Source: an uncultured Ectothiorhodospiraceae bacterium (GTDB lineage Bacteria; Pseudomonadota; Gammaproteobacteria; CAMYNG01). From it: a stretch of DNA of 64,000 bases. A program made the position numbers and the translations under genes. Positions within the stretch are counted from its first letter, which is position 1. The number at the start of each line of letters is the position of its first letter. Below are positions 24,815-33,888 of this stretch, piece by piece. The DNA is taken from the NCBI GenBank assembly GCA_947259765.1, contig CAMYNG010000002.1, forward strand, positions 1-64,000, given 5' to 3'. The notes beneath the pieces are model-generated. The model saw nothing but the letters and a program-made list of their open reading frames with translations. It did not search any database and was not told the DNA's origin.

Positions 24815-27370
24815 ATGCAGCCAGCCAGAAAACTTCCGATCACGTCTTTTTTACCCAAAAGTATTCGCGGGCGCTATCTTGTAGTCGCCGTGCTGATTTC
24901 CGGCGTGTTGCTTGTGATCGCCGTTGCCGGTTGGAGGTACGTTAAACAAACAACCGGACTTCAGGTACAGCGCATCCAGCAACGAGCCGAAGCAACTGAC
25001 GCGATTGGCGATCTCGATTCACAGATCCGAAATCTCGAGGCGTCGCTGCACAAGGAAATCATTCAACCTGGAGAGGTCAATTCGCGAATTCTCGCACGGC
25101 ATTTTCGCTACTTACGTGCGGCTACCGATCGCTTGCTTGAGTCAGACTGGGTTAAGGCCGACCCTGTGTTACGCGCCCTTGGTGAGCAGTTGGAAGCCGA
25201 CAACGATCGGCTGGAACGCAAGGTCCAAAATCTACTTAATTTGCGCCGCAACATAACCAATTGGTTCCCGGCGGTGGGCACCATGCAGAAAGTCATGCAG
25301 CCGAACTACCAGCGGTTTTCGACCCAGGTGCGCCTCGCGATCGAAGAATCTGAAACAAATAATAAACTCCCAGAGCAAACGGAGATCTACAAACTGTTGG
25401 TTGCTGTTCGTCACGCCTCGGTACGTCTGGTTTCAGAGTTCCGGCTGTTGGTTGCCAACCGCTTCGGTATTTTCTCCAGCCAGCCCAACGTTGCGATGCA
25501 GACCCGTATAGCGAATGTCAACATATTCTCCCGTGAAGTAAGCCGGCTGCTTGCAGAATTGGGGCGACTGGACAAAAGCAACAAGCTTGGAATTCAACAA
25601 CACGAATCTCTGCAAGCGATGAACCTGAGCTTTCAACGTTGGAGCAAAGCTTACAAACAGGTTGAAGAAATGCTTTACGGAAAAAACTGGCGAACCGATC
25701 TACCGGTTCTTCGCAACACAATTGCCCCACTAATCAGAGAAACTCGGCAACGAATCTCGACCATCCGTCTCGAACTCGCCGTAGGTTCAGCACGTGACAT
25801 TACACAACTGACAAAGGCCACCAAGCAACTTTCTGATTTTGTGATTTTTCTTGCGGTCGCTATCATGCTACTTCTATTTGTCGGCTTCCTGGTTATAAGG
25901 CAAACGTTGTTAGTGCCTATTGGCAAGATTTCCTCCGCCCTTAAATCCGAGGCGCACGGCAAAGAAGAGATCACGCTACCCAAAGCAACTACGGATGAAG
26001 CCCGCGACCTTGTCGAGGCTTTCGACGAAATGCGCAATCAGGTACGGCAGCGCCAGGCCCACCTGGACTTCCTGGCCCATCACGATCCGCTTACGGATCT
26101 ACCAAACCGTGTGCTATTTCGTGACAGACTGCAAAACGCTATTAATCGCGTCAAACGGCAAAACACCCGTGCTAGTCTAATGTTTCTTGACCTGGATCGA
26201 TTCAAACAAATCAATGACAGTCTTGGGCACAATACCGGAGACAAACTTCTGCAAATGGTTGCAGATCGGCTAACCCGGCATATCCGGCATGTGGACACCG
26301 TAGCACGCCTTGGAGGTGACGAGTTCGCCATCATCATTGAGGATGTAAGTGAGCCCTCCCAGGTTGCGATTGTGGCAGAAAAGATTCTCTCCGCAATTGA
26401 TGAACACTTTGAAATCGAATCGCGGCAGTTGCATGTGACAACGTCCATCGGTATTGCAACCTGTCCCGATGACGGCACCGAAGTCAACAACCTTATTAAA
26501 AATGCCGACACGGCCATGTATCACTCCAAGGAAAATGGGCCAAACGGCTTTACTTTTTATTCTGCCGAAATGACGGCGCGCATGACTGAGTTTTTCAGCA
26601 AAGAGCTCGCACTTCGAGAAGCTATTGTTAACGAGGAATTCGTGCTGTATTACCAGCCGATCATTGATGCGAAATCCGGTTCGGTTTCCGGCTGCGAGGC
26701 TCTACTACGTTGGCGACACCCGGAAAAGGGCATTCTGGCACCCGCAGAATTTCTGGATGTACTCGAAGACACCGATCTGATCACTCCGGTAACAAAATGG
26801 GTAATTAACCAGGCACTATGTGATTTCAAGCAGTTTCTAACCGCCAAAAGGTCCCAGTTTACACTGTCAATCAATATTTCCGCCCGTTTACTGGAGGAAC
26901 AGCTTATTATCGATACACTACGTCCTGCGTTGCTGTTCCACGGCATACATGCCAGTAAAATTATATTGGAGATCACCGAAGACACGCTGGTAAAACGTTC
27001 TGGCCAGGCAGAAAAGTTCCTGACTGCGCTCAAGGATTTGGGTGTGCGCATTGCTATCGATGACTTTGGCAAAGGACAGTCTTCCTTGAACCGCTTACGC
27101 CGTTTCCCTATTGACGTGGTCAAAATAGACAAGGAGTTTGTCTGCGACGTACCAACCGATGCCTACGACTCAGAGTTGGTAACCGCCGTAATTGCCATGG
27201 CCCACAGTCTTAAAAAACATGTTATCGCTGAAGGTGTCGAAAGTAGTGCGCAATACGACTTTCTTTTACTGAATAATTGCGATGCTGTTCAAGGTTATCT
27301 TTTCAGCAAACCAGTTAGCGCCGACTCACTCGTTGAGTATTTGTCGGAACGCACGCGCCGTTGTAGCTAA
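24815..27370 (+). CDS. membrane GGDEF-EAL c-di-GMP enzyme
   Basis: An 851-residue two-pass membrane protein. Transmembrane helices lie at about 21-42 and 342-362 and flank a largely helical periplasmic domain of about 300 residues. HAMP (about 363-418), GGDEF (425-585) and EAL (600-845) follow. The GGDEF motif (500-504) and its inhibitory RxxD site (RHVD) are intact, and so is the EAL motif (628-630, CEALLRW) with downstream DDFGKG. Both synthesis and breakdown of c-di-GMP are therefore possible. The helical sensor could dock the PhnD-type protein encoded 20 bases upstream, as in other periplasmic-binding-protein-controlled GGDEF/EAL enzymes; that is an inference. Confidence 0.92.
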   Translation: MQPARKLPITSFLPKSIRGRYLVVAVLISGVLLVIAVAGWRYVKQTTGLQVQRIQQRAEATDAIGDLDSQIRNLEASLHKEIIQPGEVNSRILARHFRYLRAATDRLLESDWVKADPVLRALGEQLEADNDRLERKVQNLLNLRRNITNWFPAVGTMQKVMQPNYQRFSTQVRLAIEESETNNKLPEQTEIYKLLVAVRHASVRLVSEFRLLVANRFGIFSSQPNVAMQTRIANVNIFSREVSRLLAELGRLDKSNKLGIQQHESLQAMNLSFQRWSKAYKQVEEMLYGKNWRTDLPVLRNTIAPLIRETRQRISTIRLELAVGSARDITQLTKATKQLSDFVIFLAVAIMLLLFVGFLVIRQTLLVPIGKISSALKSEAHGKEEITLPKATTDEARDLVEAFDEMRNQVRQRQAHLDFLAHHDPLTDLPNRVLFRDRLQNAINRVKRQNTRASLMFLDLDRFKQINDSLGHNTGDKLLQMVADRLTRHIRHVDTVARLGGDEFAIIIEDVSEPSQVAIVAEKILSAIDEHFEIESRQLHVTTSIGIATCPDDGTEVNNLIKNADTAMYHSKENGPNGFTFYSAEMTARMTEFFSKELALREAIVNEEFVLYYQPIIDAKSGSVSGCEALLRWRHPEKGILAPAEFLDVLEDTDLITPVTKWVINQALCDFKQFLTAKRSQFTLSINISARLLEEQLIIDTLRPALLFHGIHASKIILEITEDTLVKRSGQAEKFLTALKDLGVRIAIDDFGKGQSSLNRLRRFPIDVVKIDKEFVCDVPTDAYDSELVTAVIAMAHSLKKHVIAEGVESSAQYDFLLLNNCDAVQGYLFSKPVSADSLVEYLSERTRRCS

Positions 27371-27408
27371 TTGTTACGCCCATTTACATTTAATTTTTCT
27401 GGAAATTC

Positions 27409-29112
27409 ATGTCATCCAATAAGCAAAAGTCACTTTCCCTGTCTGCACAACCGGTTTTTCGATTACTTGTACTCAGTTTTTTACTGATTGCTCTCCTACC
27501 GGTTGGCGTACTTGGGGTCCATGTTTACCAATCCGCGTGGGAAGATGCCTGGCGGGAAATTCGCGAGAAACACCAATTGCTGGCTGAAAATCTGGCCGCT
27601 CCAATTAGCATCTATGTTACGGATCACCGCCAACTACTGTCCCAACTTGCCGACGAAGTTGTTCACTCACTAGGAAGTTTTGCCGGCCGAAAACGAATTG
27701 AAAAGCGAATTCAAACCAGTCTTGACCACCTGCAAGGTTTTCGCGCACTAATCTTGCTGGATTACACAGGCAATACAATTGCCCTGTCTCACCGTCAACC
27801 AGAGCTGCTCAAACCTTCTCCAAGCTTTGCCGATGAAAGCTGTTTTGTAAAAACACGAATGACGGGGCAATGGAGCCTCTCCGGTATAAAAAAAAGTCCG
27901 CTTACGGGTGAGCCGGTAATAATTCTGTCTGTTCCCGTAAGTCCCGACGGCAAGGAAACAACTGGTGTTTTGCTTGCAGAGCTACGTGTGGACGTAATCG
28001 AAGGCCTGCGCCGAAACATCAAGTTCGGCAAACGCGGACATTCCGCTATCGTTGATCAGTTCGGTCACGTAATCGCCCATCCTAACCCGGAGTGGATGAC
28101 GGAAATGCGTGATATCTCCCATCTTTCCGTTGTTAAATCCATGATGGCTGGGCAAACAGGTGTTACGGAATTCTATTCACCGTTTGTGAAAGAAAATATG
28201 GTTGCCGGGTACACCTCGGTACCCGTATACGGCTGGGGTGTTATGGTGCCCCAGCCCAAAACCGAGGTCAGTGAAAACGTTAACGCACTTTTATTTTCCC
28301 ATTTTATCTGGGTTGTGGCAGGAATTTTACTCGCCCTGGCCCTGGCCGTTCCAATTGCGCGCTGGATTACCCGGCCAATTAATAGACTTGCTATCGCGGC
28401 AGAGATTATGCTCAACAGCGACCTTAAAACCAAGTTACCTCGACTCCCCCGGACTGGACCGCGTGAAGTACAGCTACTCGATCGTTCCTTTCGTAAACTG
28501 GTAGGTCGTCTACAGTACTCCAATCTGGAGATCGTCGAGCTGAATGAATCTCTACAAAAAAGGGTCGAAGAAGCAACGCACCAATTGCTCGACGCCAATG
28601 AAAAACTGGAAAAACTAGCGAAGAACGATTACCTAACCACACTATTCAACCGGCGCTATTTTGAAAACGAACTCACCAGCCGCCTGAACCGCCGCTCCAG
28701 TGATGCACGACCGATTTGCCTGATCCTGATTGACATTGACCATTTCAAGAAAATCAATGATCACTATGGCCATGCCGCCGGTGACGCTGTTCTCATCGAA
28801 GTCGCCCGCGTAATGCGTGAAGCTATGCGCCCCGGCGACATCGTGGCGCGTTATGGCGGTGACGAATTTGTCGCACAGCTTAATTGCGGGGCCGACGTTG
28901 GAATTCAAAGAGCCAACGAATTGCGTGACGTTTTCAACTCACTCAGTATTGAATGGGAAGACGAAACAATTAATGTCACCGCGAGCATTGGAGTCATGCA
29001 CTGTGATAAAAAACTGGATAAATCGCTTAAGGAAGTGCTGCACGTTGTGGATACGGCAATGTACAACGCGAAAAAAGCGGGGCGAAACCGGGTGGTTGAG
29101 CTTAACTGCTAG
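27409..29112 (+). CDS. dCache-HAMP diguanylate cyclase
   Basis: A 567-residue membrane diguanylate cyclase. A first helix (about 16-38) is followed by a double-Cache-like periplasmic domain (40-290, with GHSAIVDQFGHVIAHPNPEW in the second half), a second helix near 300-322, HAMP, a coiled coil, and GGDEF with an intact ARYGGDEF motif and RPGD inhibitory site. It lies 38 bases downstream of the GGDEF-EAL gene, so three genes probably form one operon that joins two different periplasmic inputs to c-di-GMP. dCache domains commonly bind amino acids or small carboxylates. Confidence 0.92.
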   Translation: MSSNKQKSLSLSAQPVFRLLVLSFLLIALLPVGVLGVHVYQSAWEDAWREIREKHQLLAENLAAPISIYVTDHRQLLSQLADEVVHSLGSFAGRKRIEKRIQTSLDHLQGFRALILLDYTGNTIALSHRQPELLKPSPSFADESCFVKTRMTGQWSLSGIKKSPLTGEPVIILSVPVSPDGKETTGVLLAELRVDVIEGLRRNIKFGKRGHSAIVDQFGHVIAHPNPEWMTEMRDISHLSVVKSMMAGQTGVTEFYSPFVKENMVAGYTSVPVYGWGVMVPQPKTEVSENVNALLFSHFIWVVAGILLALALAVPIARWITRPINRLAIAAEIMLNSDLKTKLPRLPRTGPREVQLLDRSFRKLVGRLQYSNLEIVELNESLQKRVEEATHQLLDANEKLEKLAKNDYLTTLFNRRYFENELTSRLNRRSSDARPICLILIDIDHFKKINDHYGHAAGDAVLIEVARVMREAMRPGDIVARYGGDEFVAQLNCGADVGIQRANELRDVFNSLSIEWEDETINVTASIGVMHCDKKLDKSLKEVLHVVDTAMYNAKKAGRNRVVELNC

Positions 29113-29134
29113 TCGTTTAAAATCTCGCTTCGGC

Positions 29135-30160
29135 TTAAGCGACAAAAAGATAGTCGTTTCCCTCGTTTTTTCCGGCCTGTGCCATATAATTACGAATTTG
29201 AGAGCGCACTCCCCGTGTTCCCACGGCTACTAGCACCATATCTTGTTTGATTAAGTTAATCTGCTCTGGCGGCCAGACGGGCCGCGCGCGCTTAAACCCG
29301 CCAATACGGCGTGGGTGTACATCGATAAACCCACTTATAGTGCTGCCGCGGCTATACAAACTATCGAAGATCCTGCGGCCGGTCGGCCCCGCGCCCCAAA
29401 TAACTGCGCTACGATCGCGAAGCGGTCCCTGTGACAAGTATTCTGCCTTTGCCTCAAGGAATTGTTCACTGGAATAACGTTTGCTTACGCGCGACAGTCT
29501 TTTGCCGTGATCCCGCCAACGTAGAAGTACTCCATTGGGCTTGGCCAGCTTCAAACCCCGGCTATGCGCTCGCAACCACAAATCATAATCCTCCGGCCAA
29601 TCTGTATCGTGATACCCTCCTAAAGACACAAGCACATCGCGGTGAAACATCGCGGTGGGATGTGGCAGCGGACTCTCAACGAACATCTCCCGAGCGATCT
29701 GTTCAGGTTCGGTGAGTGAATTTATCCAATGCTCATACTCCAGATAGCCGTTACCGATATCGGCGGTATCACTGAAAATTTCAACTTGCGCACCCGCAAT
29801 CGCTATTTCCGGGCGTGACAGTAAAAATTCCATCTGATTTTGAATGCGATGCGGAAATGCGATATCGTCGGCATCCATGCGGGCAAAAAAATCGCCTCGG
29901 GCGTGCCTTGCCGCGGTATTTAACGCTGCGACAATACCTCTACCTTCATTGGTGATAAGCGAAAAGCGCGCATCGCACAGCAACGAACTTGTCAGGGCTC
30001 CATCGGAGCTGTGATCATCAACCAGCAGCACCTCGAAATTTTCCCAGACTTGTTCACTCAGGCTGGCCAGCGCCACTTCTAAATACGGGCCGGCATTTCG
30101 AACCGGCAACAATACCGACACCAGAGGCTTATCGTGAATTCTTCTTAGGGCATGTAGCAT
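29135..30160 (-). CDS. family 2 glycosyltransferase with C-terminal Rossmann-like domain
   Basis: A 341-residue cytoplasmic GT2 enzyme. The GT-A core starts at PLVSVLLPVRNAGPYLEVAL, keeps the acidic LLVDDHSSD and the metal-binding RMDADDIAFP, and has an LLRWRDH acceptor segment. From about residue 245 a second small domain begins, AVIWGAGPTGRRIFDSL, a nucleotide-binding-like strand-loop-helix that is known from some GT2 proteins. The donor sugar and acceptor are unknown. It is last in a three-gene minus-strand run (hypothetical, exported methyltransferase, GT2). Confidence 0.88.
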   Translation of the reverse strand: MLHALRRIHDKPLVSVLLPVRNAGPYLEVALASLSEQVWENFEVLLVDDHSSDGALTSSLLCDARFSLITNEGRGIVAALNTAARHARGDFFARMDADDIAFPHRIQNQMEFLLSRPEIAIAGAQVEIFSDTADIGNGYLEYEHWINSLTEPEQIAREMFVESPLPHPTAMFHRDVLVSLGGYHDTDWPEDYDLWLRAHSRGLKLAKPNGVLLRWRDHGKRLSRVSKRYSSEQFLEAKAEYLSQGPLRDRSAVIWGAGPTGRRIFDSLYSRGSTISGFIDVHPRRIGGFKRARPVWPPEQINLIKQDMVLVAVGTRGVRSQIRNYMAQAGKNEGNDYLFVA

Positions 30161-30197
30161 AAATTATTGCCCGATACGCACGGGTCGTATCGCACAA

Positions 30198-30917
30198 TTA
30201 TTTTCCCGGTTTATAGAATTGCAGAAAATAATTTTCACTTAGCAAATCGAACTCTGACTGCTGCCTGAACCCGGCTTGCAGCACCTCGCGCGTGACGGTT
30301 TGTTCATCTGCGCGAACGTGGCCAAGTATCCATTGCCGGCTCTCTTGTGGGATTTTTCTAAAATCAACTATAACCAACCGGCCGCCCGGTTTGAGACTGG
30401 AGTAAAGCGAGGCCAGCATGCTCTGTGGGTACTCAAAATGATGATAGGTGTCACACATAAATATTAGATCGGCCTGATTAGCCGGTAATTGTGCACTCTT
30501 GTCGGAACCAACAACACCGGTAATGTTTTTCAAGCTTAGACTATCCGCACGGCGCTGAATATTCTTAACAAACACAGGCGATATGTCCACTGCATAAACT
30601 CGACCGCCTGGGCCTACGCGCTTGGCAAACAAAAGACTAAACAATCCGGTTCCCGCCCCCACGTCCGCAACGATCATATCGGGTTGCAGGTCAAGAATGT
30701 CAACGATCTCGTTGCGAAAGTCATAGACTTCCCTGCCTGGGCTTTCAAATCTCGCCAACCAAACCGAGAACTCCGGGTTCCGGTACTGGTTATTAACGCC
30801 AGGACTAACACTTTGCTCCTCTGCGGACAGCGCAGCCGGACCGAGAATCGTTGTCACACACGCCAGGACCGCAAAAACGCGGCGAATACCAAATTTAAAA
30901 CGCCTGATTCTTGTCAT
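30198..30917 (-). CDS. exported class I SAM methyltransferase-like protein
   Basis: A 239-residue protein with a basic N-terminus and signal peptide (cleavage near residue 32, ALSAE) ahead of a full class I methyltransferase domain: VADVGAGTGLFSLLFA motif I, VYAVDIS motif II, ADLIFMCDTYHHFEYP motif IV and a LKPGGRLVIVDF strand. SAM is not expected in the periplasm, which makes the export signal puzzling; the segment could instead be a membrane anchor. The ATG overlaps the upstream hypothetical gene by four bases. Confidence 0.82.
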   Translation of the reverse strand: MTRIRRFKFGIRRVFAVLACVTTILGPAALSAEEQSVSPGVNNQYRNPEFSVWLARFESPGREVYDFRNEIVDILDLQPDMIVADVGAGTGLFSLLFAKRVGPGGRVYAVDISPVFVKNIQRRADSLSLKNITGVVGSDKSAQLPANQADLIFMCDTYHHFEYPQSMLASLYSSLKPGGRLVIVDFRKIPQESRQWILGHVRADEQTVTREVLQAGFRQQSEFDLLSENYFLQFYKPGK

Positions 30918-31273
30918 TTCACGTGAAACCTATATACGTCACCAAATTCATGCCGACCACTCTGCAGGCGTTTGTAGTTGCGTAGCATCACTACACTTTT
31001 TCTCAATGTTGGCTCGTCAATTAAGTCGACGGGCAAGCCGATGAGCACGGTTTGTAGTCCTTCAATTTCCGGACCCACGTCAATGAATGCACGTAACCCT
31101 TTATTCGGGATCTCGCCAGATTGAGCACACCGCCTTCCGGCATACGCATTTAGCGTTATGACCTCAGCCGCCCACACCACTTCCCTGTCCATAAACTGCC
31201 CGGAAAATCGTATACGGGCCACGTCACTCGGTAGTGTGGTTAAAAGATCAAAATCCCACAGGCGATCAATCAT
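30914..31273 (-). CDS. hypothetical protein, operonic with exported methyltransferase
   Basis: A 119-residue soluble, beta-rich protein without a signal peptide. It is the first gene of the minus-strand run and overlaps the methyltransferase start by four bases, which supports its being real. I recognise no family. Its hydrophobic pattern suggests alternating strands (VARIRFSGQFM, EVVWAAEVITLNAY). Confidence 0.6.
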   Translation of the reverse strand: MIDRLWDFDLLTTLPSDVARIRFSGQFMDREVVWAAEVITLNAYAGRRCAQSGEIPNKGLRAFIDVGPEIEGLQTVLIGLPVDLIDEPTLRKSVVMLRNYKRLQSGRHEFGDVYRFHVK

Positions 31274-31351
31274 CTATTAATTGCACTTGTTTCGTGTTCG
31301 CACTTGACCGCCATTGTTGTAGAGCCGGAAATTCAAATCAAGTAGACTTGG

Positions 31352-32053
31352 GTGAGCCCCATATTTCACACATTTTTTCCTATGCTCAGTGACGAAATCT
31401 CTCCGCCCGACGCGCTCTTGCTGCTCAGCCGCTCCTGTCCATATTGCCCGGCAGTGTTAAAAAATCTGTCAGAGCTGGTCAAATCCGGTGACATAGGGCG
31501 CCTGGAAGTCGTCAATGTTGGGGCGCACCCGGAGATTGCGCAAAAGCTGGGGGTGCGCGGCGTTCCCTGGCTCCGTCTGGGTGAATTTGAATTGCAAGGT
31601 CAGCAGTCTATGGGTGAACTTCGTCACTGGATTTCGCAGCACAATTCGGTGGCGGGACGTAGCAACTATCTGGCTACGCTGCTGGAAACCGGCCTGCTTG
31701 ACCAGGCATTAAGATATGTTCAAGAGTCTCCACAGGCACTTGAAAGCATTACTGAATTGCTTGCCAACAAAGATACAGAGCTAAGCGTACGGGTCGGCAT
31801 TGGTGCATTGTTTGAACATCTCCAGGACCAACCTCTACTAGCGACGCTGATAACTCCCCTTAAGGCGCTGAGTGAACACGAAAACATCAGGATTCGCAAC
31901 GACGCTTACCATTTCCTCGGTCTCACCGGTGATCCTGCCGCCATCGCCACACTTAAGGCGGGGCTAAACGATCCGGATGCTGGAGTCAGGGAAGTTGCCG
32001 AAGACAGCCTTGCCGAATTGCAAGACCGACTCCGGAGCCAGGCGCAGCACTGA
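31352..32053 (+). CDS. thioredoxin/glutaredoxin-like domain fused to HEAT repeats
   Basis: A 233-residue cytoplasmic protein. Residues 20-100 are a thioredoxin/glutaredoxin-like domain with a CPYC active site at 29-32 and the cis-Pro in VRGVPWLRLG. From about residue 110 helical HEAT-like repeats follow, the clearest being IRIRNDAYHFLGLTGDPAAIATL and VREVAEDSLAEL. A redox domain joined to a protein-binding scaffold suggests a targeted thiol reductase. The start is either GTG at 31352 or ATG at 31382; neither has a clear ribosome site. Confidence 0.78.
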   Translation: MSPIFHTFFPMLSDEISPPDALLLLSRSCPYCPAVLKNLSELVKSGDIGRLEVVNVGAHPEIAQKLGVRGVPWLRLGEFELQGQQSMGELRHWISQHNSVAGRSNYLATLLETGLLDQALRYVQESPQALESITELLANKDTELSVRVGIGALFEHLQDQPLLATLITPLKALSEHENIRIRNDAYHFLGLTGDPAAIATLKAGLNDPDAGVREVAEDSLAELQDRLRSQAQH

Positions 32054-32150
32054 CAGGTTACCTGGCTTCAGATAGTACTCCTGGTTCACCCGCCGAACGG
32101 GACAATGCCTGAACTTCAGCAAGAATGTCTGCCGGCGGCATTCGCGTTTT

Positions 32151-32288
32151 TTAATCCGTTTCTGCAAACGCGGCGCGAATAATACCCTGTGTGTCGATCA
32201 CGAAAGTTCCCGGTACGGGCAGCACATTTCTATCCGGTCCGTTGTATTCAGCTAGATCAAGGTCAAATTTTTTGTACACCGCGATATT
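32151..32288 (-). pseudogene. peroxiredoxin (AhpC/TSA-like) C-terminal remnant
   Basis: The minus strand reads 45 codons that match the C-terminus of AhpC/TSA-like peroxiredoxins: AVYKKFDLDLAEYNG, then VLPVPGTFVIDTQGIIRAAF, ending at a stop. The conserved P-x-P-x-TFVID-x-x-G-x-IR pattern is unmistakable for the family. A TGA lies immediately upstream in frame, and neither the thioredoxin fold start nor the peroxidatic Cys can be found in the 80 bases before PutP. The gene has lost its N-terminal two thirds. It has no plausible start. Confidence 0.75.
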
Positions 32289-32370
32289 TCATTTGTTTGT
32301 TCAAGCCGCTTGTATTTAACTCACACGGCGGGCTGTTTGGAGAAGCAAGGTCAGATGAATAAACAATCGA

Positions 32371-33870
32371 CTAACCCTTTAGTGAATTTAATGAACTTAG
32401 GTAACGATCAAATCCGTTCACAACTTCGGACTTTTTGGAACGGTCGAGCCAGCTCGCCAGCACAATCGCAACGATAGAGAGAATAAATCCCGGAACCAGT
32501 TCATATAAATCAAACAACCCACCGGTCAACTGTTTCCAAACTACCACAGTCACTCCACCGACAAACACACCGGCCAAAGCACCCTTCCCTGTCATATTTC
32601 GCCAATAGAGTGACAGCAAGACGGTCGGCCCAAACGCCGCACCAAGCCCCGCCCAAGCATAGGCCACCAGTTCCAATACGCGGCTCTGCGGGTTCCACGC
32701 CAGCAACAACGCAATCAATGTCACCCCAACCACGGCGATGCGACCCACCCAAACCAGCTCAATCTGGTTCGCCCGACGCTTGCCAAGAATACGGTAAAAG
32801 TCCTGTGTCACCACGGACGCTGACACCAGCAGCTGGGAATCCGCTGTACTCATGATGGCAGCCAAAATTGCCGCAAGACAAATACCCGCAATCACTGGAT
32901 GAAAAAGCAGCTCCACCAAGACGATAAATATTCTCTCTGCATCCGCTTCTGGCAATGTCTGGGACAAAAGCCCGTTTCCCGTCAGGCCGACAAGCAGCGC
33001 TCCGAACAGTGAAACAAATACCCAGCTTGTTGCAATACGGCGTGCCGAAGTCAGCTTTTCGAGCGAGGCGGCCGCAGTGAAGCGAGCAAGGATATGCGGC
33101 TGACCAAAGTATCCGAGTCCCCAGCCTAACAATGAAACGATCCCAACTGCCGTCAAAGTATTACCATCGGTCTGCTGGAAAAAATCCAGCAACGCGGGAT
33201 CGGATCGCATCACGGCGTCGCGGGCCGGTTGCCAGCCACCTAATTTGATTACCGCCGCAACCGGAACAAGCACCAGAACCAGCGCCATTAGCAAACCCTG
33301 AAACAAATCTGTCCAGGAGACGGCGAAAAATCCGCCTATTAAGGTATAGAATAATATCGCCGCCGCGCCAGCGATGACTGCCTGATGATATGGAATACCG
33401 AATACCGTATTGAACAGTTTTCCTCCGGCAACCAGTCCGGAACTCGTATAAAAGAGAAAAAACAACAGAATAAATACGGCGGATAATATGCGCAGTAGAT
33501 GAGTTTTGTCAGCGAACCTGTTTTCAAGATAGTCCGGTAACGTAAGACTGTTTTCGGCCAGTTCCGTATAGCAACGCAGCCTCCGTGCAACCAAACGCCA
33601 ATTCAGGTAAGTGCCCAGAAAAAGACCCAACGCGATCCATGCCGCCTCAAGTCCGGCAAGATATGCGTAGCCCGGTAGCCCCATTAAAAGCCATCCACTC
33701 ATATCCGATGCTCCGGCACTCAACGCCGTCACCCACTTTCCGAGCTTGCGCCCACCAAGTAGGTAGTCGGCGAGATCGTGAGTTCGCCGGTAAGCGAAAA
33801 CCCCGATCAGCAGGATCGCCAGCAAATAGAGAAAAAAAGTCGCACCGATAACCAGGGAGTCGTATTTCAA
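32371..33870 (-). CDS. putP: sodium/proline symporter PutP
   Basis: A 499-residue sodium:solute symporter with about 13 transmembrane helices. The PutP signature WVTALSAGASDMSGWLLMG at residues 46-64 contains the sodium-site residues of helix 2, and AIMSTADSQLLV near 340 is the second family signature. Length and motifs fit PutP rather than other solute:sodium symporters. It would import proline for the PutA encoded at 48.9-52.1 kb. It is the last of a minus-strand run starting at 35.2 kb, and the peroxiredoxin relic lies just downstream. Confidence 0.9.
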   Translation of the reverse strand: MKYDSLVIGATFFLYLLAILLIGVFAYRRTHDLADYLLGGRKLGKWVTALSAGASDMSGWLLMGLPGYAYLAGLEAAWIALGLFLGTYLNWRLVARRLRCYTELAENSLTLPDYLENRFADKTHLLRILSAVFILLFFLFYTSSGLVAGGKLFNTVFGIPYHQAVIAGAAAILFYTLIGGFFAVSWTDLFQGLLMALVLVLVPVAAVIKLGGWQPARDAVMRSDPALLDFFQQTDGNTLTAVGIVSLLGWGLGYFGQPHILARFTAAASLEKLTSARRIATSWVFVSLFGALLVGLTGNGLLSQTLPEADAERIFIVLVELLFHPVIAGICLAAILAAIMSTADSQLLVSASVVTQDFYRILGKRRANQIELVWVGRIAVVGVTLIALLLAWNPQSRVLELVAYAWAGLGAAFGPTVLLSLYWRNMTGKGALAGVFVGGVTVVVWKQLTGGLFDLYELVPGFILSIVAIVLASWLDRSKKSEVVNGFDRYLSSLNSLKG

Positions 33871-33888
33871 AGGACAAAGTCGTGAAAT

